Positions 24,603-37,399 of a DNA stretch of 64,000 bases are shown piece by piece. Every line of letters starts with the position of its first letter. The stretch's first letter is position 1. Where the stretch lies: contig OY726560.1 in assembly GCA_963383645.1 (NCBI GenBank), positions 25,088,300 through 25,152,299 of the forward strand, given 5' to 3'. The notes beneath the pieces were generated by a model. The model ran no database searches and was not told the origin of the DNA. It worked only from the letters and a program-made list of their open reading frames with translations. The stretch comes from Muscardinus avellanarius. Taxonomy: Eukaryota > Chordata > Mammalia > Rodentia > Gliridae. A program made the position numbers and the translations under genes.

Positions 24603-24807
24603 TTGTTTTATTTTATTTTGTTTCATATTTTGGTACTGAGGATGGAACCCAGGAGCATTCTACCTCTGAGCTGCACAACCAATCATTTTTATTTTTTATT
24701 TTGAAGCAAAGTCTTGCTATGTTGCTGAGGCTGGACTTCAACCTGTGATCCTCTCGTCTCAGCCTCTCAAATACTGGGATTACAAGCATGTACCACCATA
24801 CCCAGCT
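24603..24807 (-). mobile_element. MEN-type dimeric SINE
   Basis: TTGGTACTGAGGATGGAACC, TATTTTGAAGCAAAGTC, GGGATTACAAGCATGTACCA, ending CCCAGC. Confidence 0.9.
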
Positions 24808-25245
24808 ACACTACTATTTAATATGGTTGATAAGAAAGTTCTCTTAGGTAAGTAAATGTTTAGACAATATGAAAGAAAGACAAACAGATATCAGGGTGGG
24901 GGACATTTTATGTTGACAGAACAAAATGGAATGAAATTGAGACTGGTGGGTTCACAGATTCGAAAGTAAAAAACTTGGGTAAGGTCACAAAACTGATCAT
25001 GAAGTCTACATATAATTGGTGGATTCCATGTGCTATACTCCCCCTTTTTCTACCTCTCCATACTATACCTGTCTGAAAATGCCTATATCTATATATGCTT
25101 AATAGCAAGACCTGCAGTTCTGTGCACTTAATGGCAAAGGGACTTAACCTTGTCAGGACTTTTGTTGGAACTGACCAGCTCTGGTTGTTATTTTGTGACT
25201 ATAAATGAATAACTATAGGTATAAAACTTTTGATACATGCACACA
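24808..25245. other. Unassigned noncoding DNA
   Basis: Nothing recognised before the L1 fragment at 25246. Confidence 0.5.
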
Positions 25246-25350
25246 ATAAACTTCCACTTAACAACAAAAGGACAAAAGTTATGTCACTTGCAGGAAAATG
25301 GATGGACCTAGTGAACATTGTGTTAAGTGAAATTAGCCAGTAACAGAAAG
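25246..25350 (+). mobile_element. Short L1 3'-region fragment in opposite orientation
   Basis: CAATAAACTTCCACTTAACAA through AGCCAGTAACAGAAAG is sense L1. It is an imperfect inverted copy of about 25846-25955 in the adjacent antisense L1. Confidence 0.7.
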
Positions 25351-25529
25351 TTAGTTATTTTTCAAACTACCATTCAAAAATTCAGAAATATTTTATTTCA
25401 AAATTTTTTATTTCAAAAATTATCATTTCAAAATTCAGAAATTACTGAATGAACACTTGCTCCTATCCAAGAAACATATTAGATAAATTATCCACATTTC
25501 ATTCTTTTATTTTTATATTTGATGTATTT

Positions 25530-26470
25530 TTATTGGTTCATTGTAGTCTAACGTAGTTCACAGTGATAGAGACAGACAAGCACACGACACTTGATGAGTC
25601 TCTCCCTAGCTCCTTCCACAGTTCCTTCCATTCCCCATACAGGATATTGAGATTGGCATTGATAACTTCATATATGTATATAACATCAATGGAAATGTTT
25701 ACTTCATTAATCTCCCAACCTCCACCAACTTCTCCTATACTCCCTTCATCACTCCACTGGGGTTTCTCTTTCTTTATCTAAGGTCCCTCTTGTATCACTA
25801 TTACTCCCTAGTTTTCACATATGGGAGAAAATGTGACCCCTCACTTTCTGTTACTGGCTAGGCTCAGTTAACATAATGTTCTCTAGGTCCATTCATCTTC
25901 CTGCAAATGACATAACTTTTGTCCTTTATTGTTGAGTAGAAGTTCATTGTGTGTATATATACCATAAATTTGTAATCCATTCATCTGTTGATGGATACCT
26001 AGGTTGGTTCTATAATTTGGCTATTGTGAATTGTGCTGCTATAAATATGGATATGCACGTGTTACTATAATATTCAGATTTCGACACCTTTGGAAAGATA
26101 ACCAGGAGTAGTATAGCTGGATCATATGGTAGATCCATTCCCAGTTTTCTGAGAAATCTCTGTATTGATCTCCATAGCAGCTGCTTTAATTTGCAATCCT
26201 ACTAGCAGTGTAGAAGAGTTCCTATTTCCCCACATCCTTGCTGGCGTTTATTGATGTTTGTATTCTTGATGATTGCCATTCTAATTGGACCTAGATGGAA
26301 TCTCAGTGTAATTTTGATTTGCATCTCCCTGATTGCCGATGATGTTGAACATTTTTTCATATATTTATTGGCCTTTTGTATTTCTGTTTTTGTGAAGTGT
26401 CTCTTTAGTTCAACTGTCCATTTCTTGATTGAGTCATTATTAGTATTCATTTTGTTTTTTTATGATAATC
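25530..26470 (-). mobile_element. L1 3' end, antisense
   Basis: Reverse complement parallels 45790-46690 and 51980-52880. Landmarks on the plus strand are TTCTGTTACTGGCTAGGCT, CAAATGACATAACTTTTGTCC, TAGCTGGATCATATGGTAG and TTGATTTGCATCTCCCTGAT. The 3' tip lies at the left near ATTGGTTCATTGTAG. 5'-truncated. Confidence 0.85.
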
Positions 26471-26604
26471 TGGAGCCTATGAGTATGTGATCTCCACAAG
26501 GGCAGCAATTTTATCATCAGTGCACTTTTGAATCCTCCTGGGGTAAATACTTGGATTGCAATAGATACAAGGGATAGATTTGTTCAATGGAGAATGCAGA
26601 AATG

Positions 26605-26695
26605 AAGGAATGGAGTAATTTCTGCAAGTCACACAGCTGTAGGTGACAAAACTAGGGTTTGAATTCAGTTTATGTAATTCCAGAATTTTAACTGC
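26605..26695 (-). mobile_element. MIR-like fragment, antisense
   Basis: TGCAAGTCACACAGCTGTAGG, AACTAGGGTTTGAATTCAG. Confidence 0.55.
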
Positions 26696-28231
26696 TGCAT
26701 TGCACCGTGAGCTAAACCTGGTATGAAACCAGAGGAAAAGATGGAAATATTAAGGTTGAAGTTAAGCAAGTGTGTTGAGGAAGAAACCCATTGAATGCTA
26801 TTAATTAAACAAAAACATAAAAAAAGGTTTTCTTCATCATAGCTGATCTGGTCTTAGACGTTATGGGGCTACCCAAAGACTACAACTATGTCAGTTCTCT
26901 GTTCCCTAAAAGAACACAGTAGGTTTGTCAACTTTACCTCAATAAAGCTAAAAACCTATAAACTAAAAAGAAGCAGGCTCACAACACTCTCATAGGATAA
27001 TTAAGAAGGCAGTAACTTAAGTGGAATGGCCATTGAATTTTATACTGTCTAAGCCCACCATCTTTAGAGCAGCAAACAAAGGGATAGTTCCCTGTTAGAA
27101 ACTGAATGTTCTATCAACATGAGAATGACCCTCATGCTAGTTTTAATTAATTTTACCTATCTCAAATTGCCAACATTTCCAGTTCGTTGAAATGTACTAT
27201 CCAACCACAATGTAAAGCTTTGCATGTGTGAAGATACATTTTATTTCTTTCTCTCTTTTCTCCATTGACATCTCTCCCTCTCCCTTTCTCTATTATTCTT
27301 TGTCTTATGTTTTGTTCTTCCTTTTACCTTTCCAAGTACGTAATTATAACCATGTACATTCTCTGTGTCTTTTGTAAATGTAACCATACCCATTTTACAT
27401 ATGAGAAAACTAAGTCATCAGAGACATTATGCGATGTGAATTTGTGACGAAGATGAAAAGATGCTTACAGTTCCTAATTTCAAGTACTTTGTGCTTTATG
27501 AGATATCCACAGGTCTTAAAGCAAAATTTCAGGTTTACCCATGGGTACCAATTTGTAGTATACAGCGAACAATACTACACTCATTAAAGAAAATGTGAAA
27601 GAAAATAAAGGCTTGCTTAGAAGTTACTTAATATTCTAAATTAGGTAGTTCACTTTTTATCTTTATTATGGGACTAACCATGGATCCCCACATAGCAGAG
27701 CTTTAAATGCCTTTCATAAAGATAGAGTTGCATTTAGGAAATGTATGTTCATGAGATTGGCTGGGCTTGGATCCCACTGTTGCTATTCAAGATACCAAAT
27801 ATCAGAAGTATCTGTCTGTAGAAAGCATTTCCTGCCTGCCTAAGAGCAGGACCCATTAGGTTGGTGCTGTGTTTTTGCCAGTAGGTGGTACTAGCAATTT
27901 GTATAGTGTTTGTGAACCTATTCAGATAGGAGAAAAAAAAAGGCATGCTTGGGATATTTTGGGGGTGAAATAAGTTGTTCAGATTTTGTGGTCAACCGAG
28001 AGTTTTTAGCTGGAAGCATGTCTTTGGGTTCTCTGGTCTGCCTACCACAACACAACCTCTAGATGGTTAAATGTAATAATTTGAAGGATTTTGGTCTTAG
28101 AAAAGATGAAAAAGGAGGAGCTCATGTCATGTCCTATTTTTTTCCTCAGAGTAATTAAGCTACCAATGCCTTCTGATCATATGATAGCCGGCACTGACTC
28201 ATTTTCTAAAGAATATGCTATTAGGTCATTC
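26696..28231. other. Mostly unassigned noncoding DNA
   Basis: One weak MIR-like fragment at 27340-27460. A TTTACCTCAATAAAGCT motif at 26934 hints at an old transposon tail. Confidence 0.45.
27340..27460 (-). mobile_element. MIR-like fragment, antisense
   Basis: CATACCCATTTTACATATGAG AAAACTAAG resembles the MIR core in reverse; the flanks are decayed. Confidence 0.4.
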
Positions 28232-28244
28232 GATAAATTTTTCT

Positions 28245-28465
28245 TTCTTTCTTTTTTTTTTTTGGTGGTACTGGGGGTGGAACCCAGAGGCTTTCTACCT
28301 CTGGGCTATACTCCCAGAACCATTTATATTTTATTTTGGAAACAGGGTCTCACTAAGTTGCTGAGAGCCTCACTAAGTAGCTGAGGCTGGCTTTGAACCT
28401 GTGCAATCCTCCTGTCTCAGCCTCCCAAGTGCGGGGATTACAAGCGTGCGCCACCACGCCCAGCT
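28245..28465 (-). mobile_element. MEN-type dimeric SINE, little diverged
   Basis: Poly(T), GGTGGTACTGGGGGTGGAAC, TATATTTTATTTTGG linker, AAGCGTGCGCCACCACGCCC end. Target-site duplication GATAAATTTTTCT at 28232-28244 and 28466-28478. Confidence 0.93.
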
Positions 28466-28774
28466 GATAAATTTTTCTGAGAGATGTTCTAAGAGTGAGG
28501 CTGTTTTGGGAGAAGAACAGCAAATGAAGCCCCCTGCTTCTCATGTCACATGTGTTGCCCTGTCTGGTTTCTAACAAAGCTAAACTTTTACACAGCTAGT
28601 TCTTGTTGGAGACAATGTCCATGTGTATTTTAGGAAGAAAAAGAAACAACAAAAATGATTACATAGCTAGAAACCAAAAGGGAAGCACTTTTGGCACAGA
28701 AGAGTTGCTTTCCAAACATGAAGCCTCTGAGTTGTCAAAGAACCTCATTAATTTATAAGAAGTTGATCACAACC

Positions 28775-29060
28775 CTAACAGCAACGAAAATAAATGGTCC
28801 CATCAATGCAAAGAGGAGTCAGTGTCATCTCTAGTGCCGCTTTTATTGAACTGCCACCTTCCACAATACTGAACGGGAAGTGCGACAGGACCATAGGCAG
28901 CCTCACTGTTGCCAATCCTGGTTTGGAGGTAGGGTTAGCCAAAGCTGGGAATTCTGAGCTGAGGATCCTGCTGGCAGTCCCCAGATCTTGCACTTCAGGG
29001 GGTTGCGCTGGTAGCAAGCCTTTGGCCATGACGACTATCACTCAAAGTCTCCTCCAGTGA
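28775..29060. other. GC-enriched segment open on both strands, unrecognised
   Basis: An 88-codon frame is open on each strand (plus 28794-29060, minus 28775-29041) in DNA with more G+C and CpG than its flanks. Neither translation shows a motif I recognise, and there are no clear splice sites, start context or poly(A) tail. It could be an old processed pseudogene, an exon of an unknown transcript or chance. Confidence 0.25.
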
Positions 29061-31327
29061 TGGGGCATAAACCTCCAGGTGAGATAGAAATGCGGAGAGC
29101 TGCTGCAGTTTTCTTCAGGTACTCTTTATTTAAACTGTGGCATTAGTTCAGCTATATTATGTCTTTTTCTTCTTCATGCACTAAGAGAGTTAAAAAAGAT
29201 TTTTTGCTCAGTGCTTGTAAAATTTTCAATTTTGGTCGGGATTAGGATAATACTTCTCTTCTGGTTTTCTCTTGTGGGTGGGTGAGAAAGCAGGGGCATC
29301 CTTATTTGCCTATCTGGCAGCACTATTGTGAGTTATATTTATTGACTGGAAACTTGGCAACCCTAATATTTTTTCTTGGTAACAGGACACTACCCTCAAT
29401 TTTTACTTACAAGGCTTCACAGCAACCAGGTGGAACATACATCATTAACTTACTGAATAATGAATATATTTTAAACCAGGACTTAAAGCTGTTCATTTAT
29501 AGCATATTAAATCAGAGAAAGGTTTAATGAAAACCCCGATTTTTGCAGTAGAAGTTAACGAAATAAGAATGAGGCTTGTTTTGGGTCAACTTTATTGAAA
29601 CTCATTCAACTTTCCAAGAACTAAAAATTACCTTCCTGTCTTGACTGTTTGGAATTACTTACTGTCATCTGTTTCAAACGTTAAAAGATGTGATTTAATA
29701 TCAGCAATAAGGCCCCTCTTCCCCATTTGGCAGGTGTTAATTATTTAAACACTACTCATTTTAATTTGTTTCCAATCACTCTTTTGAGTGATTTGCTTTA
29801 CAGGTTGCTTTATGTGCATTTCTTCCAAAGGGGGGAAAAAAAAAATCAAGAGGGAGTTAGTCTGAAACCCTGGATCTGTACCAAGGAATCTATTGACAGG
29901 AGGGGCAAGTTAAGGCTGTATTTCATATACTATGATCTTCCTGATCTCTGCTGATGGGATATAATATACAATACATCATTTTTATCTTTTTTGTAATAAA
30001 AAGTTGCTCTAGGCACAAAGCCTCAGGTTCTTGCATGCTAATGATCCCGGGTAGCTGGAGAAAGCCTTTGCATTTTCTGATCTGTCAATTATGAATGAGC
30101 CACAGACATTCAGAGCAGTTGAAAAGAGAGAAGGGACATTCTTCCCAAGGAAACGACTTCTCCCTTATATTCTGGGCATCATCCTCTTTGTGGATTCTTG
30201 CTGCTTATTTCCCTCCAGCTAAACTGGCTCCTGCTCTATGATGACTCTTGCTATAAACAGCCCTGGGCTTTCATTTCCCCTCACTCAGATGGCTGTCAGA
30301 GTTTCTCTGTTGAGATGCTATGGCCCTGCATGTGCTCAGATGGAAAATCAGCTTCGCAAGCTGGACACTAGTCTAAGTGTCTGGTAGAAAACTTTTTTTT
30401 TTCCATAAGTATAACATCTAAATTTGAAAAGCAGAGAGGTAAGGAGAAGGAGAAAGAGCTTTTACAACCCCCCTGGGAAAAAAGGAACTGACAATAGCAG
30501 GGTTTTTTTTTTTTTTCAGTCGTACACAGCAAAGTAATTTCATCTCAGTGTGAAATGGAAAAGGAAGGTGTTTGTTTAGATTGAGGCCATTCGGTAATGA
30601 TTTTAACACTCACTGGAATCTCTTAGCCAAAGTATTCCAGGGACAAAGTCTGTAATGAACACTTATCCTCCCAATTAAAGTTTTAGTCCCAATGAAAATG
30701 TTACCCGATATCCTCCTCCTGTTTGCAGTGTTTTGGTCTTCGCTCTGTTTTTACCTTCATGATTGGTGGCCTAGTTCATCATATTCCCAGTAAAATTATT
30801 TCTCCGTTGGCAGCCAACAACAAAGACAAGTGGCCTGGTCCTCTGGGTTAAGAATCTGGTTACTCAAACAGATTTGCACTTCATATTTGAAGTCCAGAAG
30901 AAATGATGTCTGAATTTCTCAATAGAATAACTTCATTTCCTTGACTGGAATAGTAAGGGAGTCATTCAGACTCGTTGTAAATAGCATGCTAATAAATAAA
31001 AGGCCCTAAATGCTTTAAACATGACTCAGTTAAGCTAACTGTTTCTTGGTTCTCTATTTGCCAACTCTCTGAGATCACTTTCATTTTAGTGGTTGAGTGA
31101 TGCCTGGTGGTTGAGGTGGTGGCAAAGGTATGTAATGCGAAATATACTTTGTAATGAGAATCACAATAGCCTTGGGTTTCATTCTTCCCCTCATGTCTAT
31201 GAGCCTGTGGATAGTACATGGATGGTTTCATGAGAAATTATCATAAGATTTGGCAGTGGTGGAGGACTTGTATAGATGAGGACAAAGATGAGAAATATTT
31301 AAAATTTGGAAATATTTCAAATTTTCT
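29061..31327. other. Unassigned noncoding DNA
   Basis: Repeat-poor. Includes the candidate conserved segment at 29990-30310. Frames at 29282-29527, 29727-29954 and 30418-30609 (minus) are unrecognised. Confidence 0.45.
29990..30310. other. Candidate conserved noncoding segment
   Basis: Repeat-free and balanced in composition, with POU-like ATGCTAAT (30037), CTTTGCAT (30066) and homeobox-like TCAATTATGAATGAG (30085) clustered within 65 bp. Suggestive only; no conservation data were available. Confidence 0.2.
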
Positions 31328-31470
31328 TCTTTTGCATATTCATTTATCCAGCAAGTATTGGCTGGAGGCACACTCTATATTACAGGGGGACAATACTTGT
31401 TGAAATAAGATAGCTCACTAGATGGTGGGTCTGAAAAACCTGCAAATAAAGAATTAGTTATGAATGTGCA
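31328..31470 (-). mobile_element. Ancient L2-like fragment, antisense
   Basis: TTCATTTATCCAGCAAGTATTGGC and GGGGACAATACTTGTTGAA resemble an old mammalian interspersed repeat. Assignment is weak. Confidence 0.35.
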
Positions 31471-32401
<931 letters not shown>

Positions 32402-32574
32402 CATTACTCATTACCTGAGGATGTAAGCCAGCCTCCTCTAGGAGAGGGAAGTCATCTCTAGGTTTATTCTTGAGGAATAATAAAGCCAGCATCTCTGGGG
32501 AGATGCATCTCTGAATCTTTCTGGAGGAATATGCCATCTCTCTCTGCTTGCTACTTAAAAATGTCCTTTTCAGA

Positions 32575-33113
32575 AATGAAGTCAGAATATTATAATGATA
32601 CTTGCATATCCATGTTCATAGTAGCACAATTTACAATAGCCAAATTATGGAGCCAGCCTAGGTCTTCGTCAGCAGATGAATAGAAGACAGAACGTTGGTA
32701 TGTGCACAAAATAGAATTCTACTCAGCCATAAAGAACACCATTTGGAGGAAAATGGATGGAATTCGAAAATAATATACTAAGCAAGGATAGCTAGTCTAA
32801 AAAATGAGTGAATGTATGGAGAGATATTTGGAAATACGGGCAACATCAGACAGATGAGCAGAAGAGTAACTGAGGAAGAGTAGGGAAGGAGGAGGGAGGA
32901 TGGAGTCATACAAAAGTAATAGTTGAAAAAATTCTATGAATGTATACAAAACTACCAATAACAATCTCAAAGGCATGCAGGGAAAACAAGGGAGGAGGGA
33001 GTGGCCCTGGGGAGAGGGCACCAAGTATTATGTGTATTTATTTTTGTGGCACTCTGTATCTCAATATGATGTAAAATTACAATGTGCCCAATAAAATAAA
33101 AAATAAAATAAAT
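32575..33113 (+). mobile_element. L1 3' end, 5'-truncated
   Basis: Matches the L1 tail region: GCATATCCATGTTCATAG, CAGCAGATGAATAGAAG, GGAAAATGGATGGAATTC, a GGAGGAGGGAGTGG tract, and GATGTAAAATTACAATGTGCCCAATAAAATAAA. Flanks resemble each other (AAAAATGTCCTTTTCAGAA and AAAAATGCCCTTTGCTCAGAA), a likely decayed target-site duplication. Confidence 0.8.
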
Positions 33114-33632
33114 AAAAATGCCCTTTGCTCAGAAGGCCCACTGTGTAGGAATATAAAAAATTCACATAACATTGTTTTATTATATAAGAATACAGGAGAG
33201 GCTAAATAACAAAAATTAATAAAGGATATCTGTCAGACTGTGGGGAGAACCTGTGAGCTGATTAAATGGGGAAAAGGGTAGAGAAGAGAAATGCAGGAGT
33301 GAGTGAGGTTTCTAATCTAATAAACCTGGTGGTAGCAGGTGGTAAGTAGAGTCTTTATTATTGTTAATTATTATTTTATTATCTTGACACAGTGTTGATG
33401 GGAGGTGAGTATAGACCAATAAGCAGTTTAGAGATTGATTTATAGAAAACTGACCGTTCCTGAAGATACTGTGAGTTTCTTTAAGTGAACATTTTTTTTG
33501 GGGGGAGGGTCATCTGCTACTACACAAATGGTAGGAAAGTAGAGACAAAAGAAGTCAAAATTCCACATATTATGTGGATCTGGACTTTGGGATCCTAGTA
33601 TTCACTTGACTCTTTTGTGGGAAGTAAAGTTG

Positions 33633-33689
33633 TAAGTTATGTTTAGAAATATAAGTTATATTTAGAAACATAAGTTATATTTAGAAAAA
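33633..33689 (+). repeat. Three tandem 19-bp units
   Basis: TAAGTTATGTTTAGAAATA, TAAGTTATATTTAGAAACA and TAAGTTATATTTAGAAAAA follow one another without a gap. Confidence 0.9.
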
Positions 33690-33721
33690 GAGGCTAAGAA
33701 ATTCCTAGAGCACTCAATGAA

Positions 33722-33816
33722 CCTCGCTAACTTGCTGAGGCTGGCTTCGAATATGGAATCCTCTTATCTTAGCCTCCCAAGTACTGGTATGACAAGCTTG
33801 TTCCACCATGCCTGGC
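33722..33816 (-). mobile_element. MEN left-half fragment
   Basis: CTTGCTGAGGCTGGCTTCG, TAGCCTCCCAAGTACTGG, CCACCATGCCTGGC; only the B1-like half is present. Confidence 0.8.
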
Positions 33817-34044
33817 TCAATACAGGTTTTAAAGAATAGCAGGCCCTGCCATTGACCCTTAAAGAAGAAAAGATGTCATTTTTGAGGGTTATAAATCCTG
33901 GAGTCATCTGTCTCTTCATTCTTTCATACCCTCACCTAAGTTCTGTGAGCTCCATCTTCAAAATATGTATAGCATCTGATATTTTCCCCACCTCCATCTT
34001 TGTCCAAATCTCTGTCATCTCCCACATCGCCCACCTAGATAACT

Positions 34045-34076
34045 GTAATTAATAGCAAATGTAATTAATAGCAGAT
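34045..34076 (+). repeat. Two tandem 16-bp units
   Basis: TGTAATTAATAGCAAA then TGTAATTAATAGCAGA. Confidence 0.85.
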
Positions 34077-34580
34077 GGTAAAGTGAAGTGCAATTTGTAA
34101 ATGGTGAAGATCTTGAACTTGCCTACAGTAGAGTTCTGAAGACATCATCCATCTTCCAAATTACCCTCAGCTCTTACTCCTGCAGAGCAGACCCTTGATA
34201 GCTTCTGGATATGTGAGAAATACAATAGAGTAGAAATGGGCCAATTCTATAAGGGCTTCTTATGAGCTGCTATACTCTGTATAGTTGCAGGGGCTGGGAA
34301 TCTCTGCTATACTCTCTGTAGTTGCAGAAGCTGGGAATCTGGAGATGTATTTTTTATTTCTACGGAGTGGATACAGCAAGGTGTGGTAAAGGGAGCCCTG
34401 CGCCAGAAGTCAGAAGGGTGGGGGGACAGTCTTCTGCATCATTTTCTAGTCATGGAGGCCTGAGACATTGAGAGGCCTCTAGAGCCTTGGTTTCTCTTTA
34501 GTGTAAGAAGATTAGTGGTTCTGAAGTGTCCGGATGGTCAAGTGAAGAGCGGTTTGTAAATGGTGAAGATCTTGAACTTG
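34074..34580 (+). repeat. Dispersed 48-bp direct repeat, 459 bp apart
   Basis: 34074-34121 and 34533-34580 match at 44 of 48, including a perfect 28-bp core that starts TTTGTAAATGGTGAAG and ends TTGAACTTG. Confidence 0.9.
34267..34340 (+). repeat. Two tandem 37-bp units
   Basis: 34267-34303 and 34304-34340 both run CTGCTATACTCT to GCTGGGAATCT, 33 of 37 identical. Confidence 0.9.
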
Positions 34581-36549
34581 TAAATTATTGTAATGATGAC
34601 TATCCTTGCTGTTGCACTTGAATCCAGATTCTACAAAAATTCAGTGAATGTGTTTAATATTCTTGGGGTGTTTGAAGTAAAAGGTGTCGATGCTAATATT
34701 TTTCCTCTTCTCTCCAGTTAAAGAAAACTATTGTCCTTCCCTTCTCTATGGCTTAAAAATGGGCAAATCCTGACTCCTTTGCATGAAGAAAATAGCTAAC
34801 TGTGGTACTCTCCTCTGTCATGTAGAAATTTCTGAAATGCTTGCATTTATACAAATATAAGACAGATAGAAAACAATACTGTAAATAAATAAGAAAGTTT
34901 ATCATTCCCCAATGGGGGTAAAATGAGAGTTTTTGCTGGAAAATTATTTCTCTTCTTTTTTGATTCTAATTTACTTTTAAGCGAAAGTTTTCTAGAAGAA
35001 ATCTTTGGCATCTATGGTATTTAAAATAGAATTTTATTACCCATGATATCAAGTGACTGTATATTATCCAATATACAAAAGGTACTCAGTCTAGATTGCT
35101 ATTAAAATGTCAATTATGATTGTGTTGCTTTAAGAGCTAGATATTTTATGTGAGAAAATAAACTAAGTGTGTAGCCTCCTCCTGTGTTACATGGGTTTGA
35201 GTTCTAACTTCCTTTCTGGTATATAACTACTAGCTGCTGGAAATATAAGACTCTACTTGATTTTAGTGTAATAAATCACATCCCTGTTAAAACTTGTCTT
35301 CAAAGTTCACGTGCTTTTCCTCTTTAGTCATTTTTAAGCATTACAAGCTATCCTTTATCTTTAATTATTGCTCTTTTATAGACTAATTGCATAGGCCAGC
35401 ACTGGCTGAATTGCTAATTTTGGTATTGTTTGACCTCCTGAGTCTACACATTTTATTTCAGGCCTGAGACAAGTGGAGGTGGAAGAGTTGAAGAAAATAC
35501 AGTTTGGCTTCCTAGGCACAAGAGATGACAGCCAAGACAGCTCCATTCTGCTATCCCAAGGGCCCGAGAAGAAAGAGGAAATGTGGCTAGGAGGAGAAAG
35601 CAAGCTTCTCAGAGAGGGATGGAAACACTTCATGATAGTTTTGCAAGGGACCCAAAGGGTCCTGTGTCCTAGAGTCATGAAGAAAGCCATCAACAGGATG
35701 CATGCAGTCAGATTGTATAGCAGGGTGAAATTGGACAAAAACCCTGTTCTGAGTTGAAGTTTGATTATCTTTCTTTCATAGGTTCTACTTGTACTACCCG
35801 AGGCTGAGAGAAGAACTCTAAAGAGTGAAGACCCAAGTGGCAGGAGAAATGTGGGCTTAGAGAGAAGGTGTTAATGGAATTTAGCTCAGATTTCATTTCA
35901 TGGAAAAGAGATCAGTCAGTGTTATGAACTACTAAATGTGACTAGATTTCTTAAGAACTAGTGAAGATTTACAAACTCCTTGGGTTATTTCCTCTGAATT
36001 GCAGTAGATTTTTAAAATACAGTTCTTGCATTTCAAGGCGTGCTGGATTGAATAATAGACCCAATACGCAATGTTGAACTTTTCTGTTTCACACCTGTTA
36101 AAAGTTCATAAATTGCAGCTCTTTGAAAAACAAAGTATTTTCCAAATAATTTAGATATTATTGCCCTGCTTTGGATATTACAAACAAATTCTTTGTGCTT
36201 GGGACTTAAAATAGCAACTTGACTGGTTGCTGGAGTTGTGAGAATAATCACATGAGTTCAAAACATCTGGAATCCTCGTCAATTTTTTTTTGGAAACACT
36301 GCCACCATTGTCCACTGGTGGTGTGACCTAATTGGAGAGTTACTGTGTAATAACCTTTTATTTGGGTCCTAATGAAATCATAACTCCACTGGAAAGTATG
36401 GTGCCTACCCATTGGATTCTTGCATATGCTCAGTAATTTTTGCATTAAAAGGAAGAGAAATAGAAACTCTTTCCTATTGCTAACAGAAGAAAATGGATTC
36501 ATTTATATTTAGGTGCTTGGGCTAGAATATTTCTTAAGTAAGATTACTC

Positions 36550-36551
<2 letters not shown>
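34581..36551. other. Unassigned noncoding DNA
   Basis: Frames at 35473-35757 (plus) and 35376-35738 (minus) overlap on opposite strands and show no domain or exon boundary I can support. Confidence 0.45.

Positions 36552-36596
<45 letters not shown>
36552..36596. repeat. (GT)n microsatellite
   Basis: About 22 GT units. Confidence 0.95.
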
Positions 36597-36599
<3 letters not shown>

Positions 36600-36836
36600 C
36601 CTGTATGTATGTTGCTGGAGGTATTTGGACAGATAGTTCTTGAGAAAATAAAGCTTGGAGGGCCTAGAACCAATTGTGTGGTGTGAGTATGTACACAGGG
36701 AATATATTTGATTATTGTGTGAACAATCCATTGTCGCCATCTCAATTAAACATAATAGGTAGGAGACAGTATGGCTGAGTTTATCCAAATTTCTAATGAC
36801 ACAGTCTATCTTTTTCTTTTCTTTCCTTTCCTTACA

Positions 36837-36841
36837 TGTGC

Positions 36842-36872
<31 letters not shown>

Positions 36873-37101
36873 TGTGTGTGTGCGTGTGTGTGTGTGTGTG
36901 ATACTAAGAAATTAACCTAGGGCCATTTTGCCTCTGAGCTATACTCACAGCCCTATTTTATTTTATTTTTTATTTTGAAATGGGATCTCACTAAGTTGTG
37001 GAAGGTCTAGCTAAGTTGTTGAGTCTGGCCACAAATCTGTGATCCTTCTGTCTCAGCCTCCCCAGTTCTGTGATTATAGATATGTGCCACCATGTCCAAC
37101 T
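36837..37101 (-). mobile_element. MEN-type SINE with (TG)n tail
   Basis: (TG)n at 36837-36900 replaces the poly(T). AACCTAGGGCCATTTTGCC, GAAATGGGATCTCACTAAG and CACCATGTCCAACTG follow. Confidence 0.85.
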
Positions 37102-37139
37102 GTAGCCTATCTTCTTAATTTTTAAAAATTCTTATTGGT

Positions 37140-37238
37140 TTGCTGGGCTTGGTGGCGCAAGCTTGTAATCCCTACACTTGGGAGGCGGAGACAGGAGGAT
37201 CACACAGGTTTGAAACCGGCCCTGCTGGCTTAAGAAAC

Positions 37239-37325
<87 letters not shown>

Positions 37326-37383
37326 GGTCTGGGAGTGTATCCCGGATGGAGAAGGGTTTCCAGGAACCCCAGTATCACACACA
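37140..37383 (+). mobile_element. MEN-type SINE with A(n)-(TA)n-expanded linker
   Basis: CTGGGCTTGGTGGCGCAAGC through GCTGGCTTAAGAAACC, then about 30 A and about 26 TA units, then GGTCTGGGAGTGTATCCCGG to CCCCAGTATCAC. Target-site duplication AAAAATTCTTATTGGT at 37124-37139 and 37384-37399. Confidence 0.92.
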
Positions 37384-37399
37384 AAAAATTCTTATTGGT

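Noticed and set aside
35376..35757. Overlapping 120- and 94-codon frames
   Set aside because: Opposite-strand overlap, no recognisable motif, no splice or poly(A) context.
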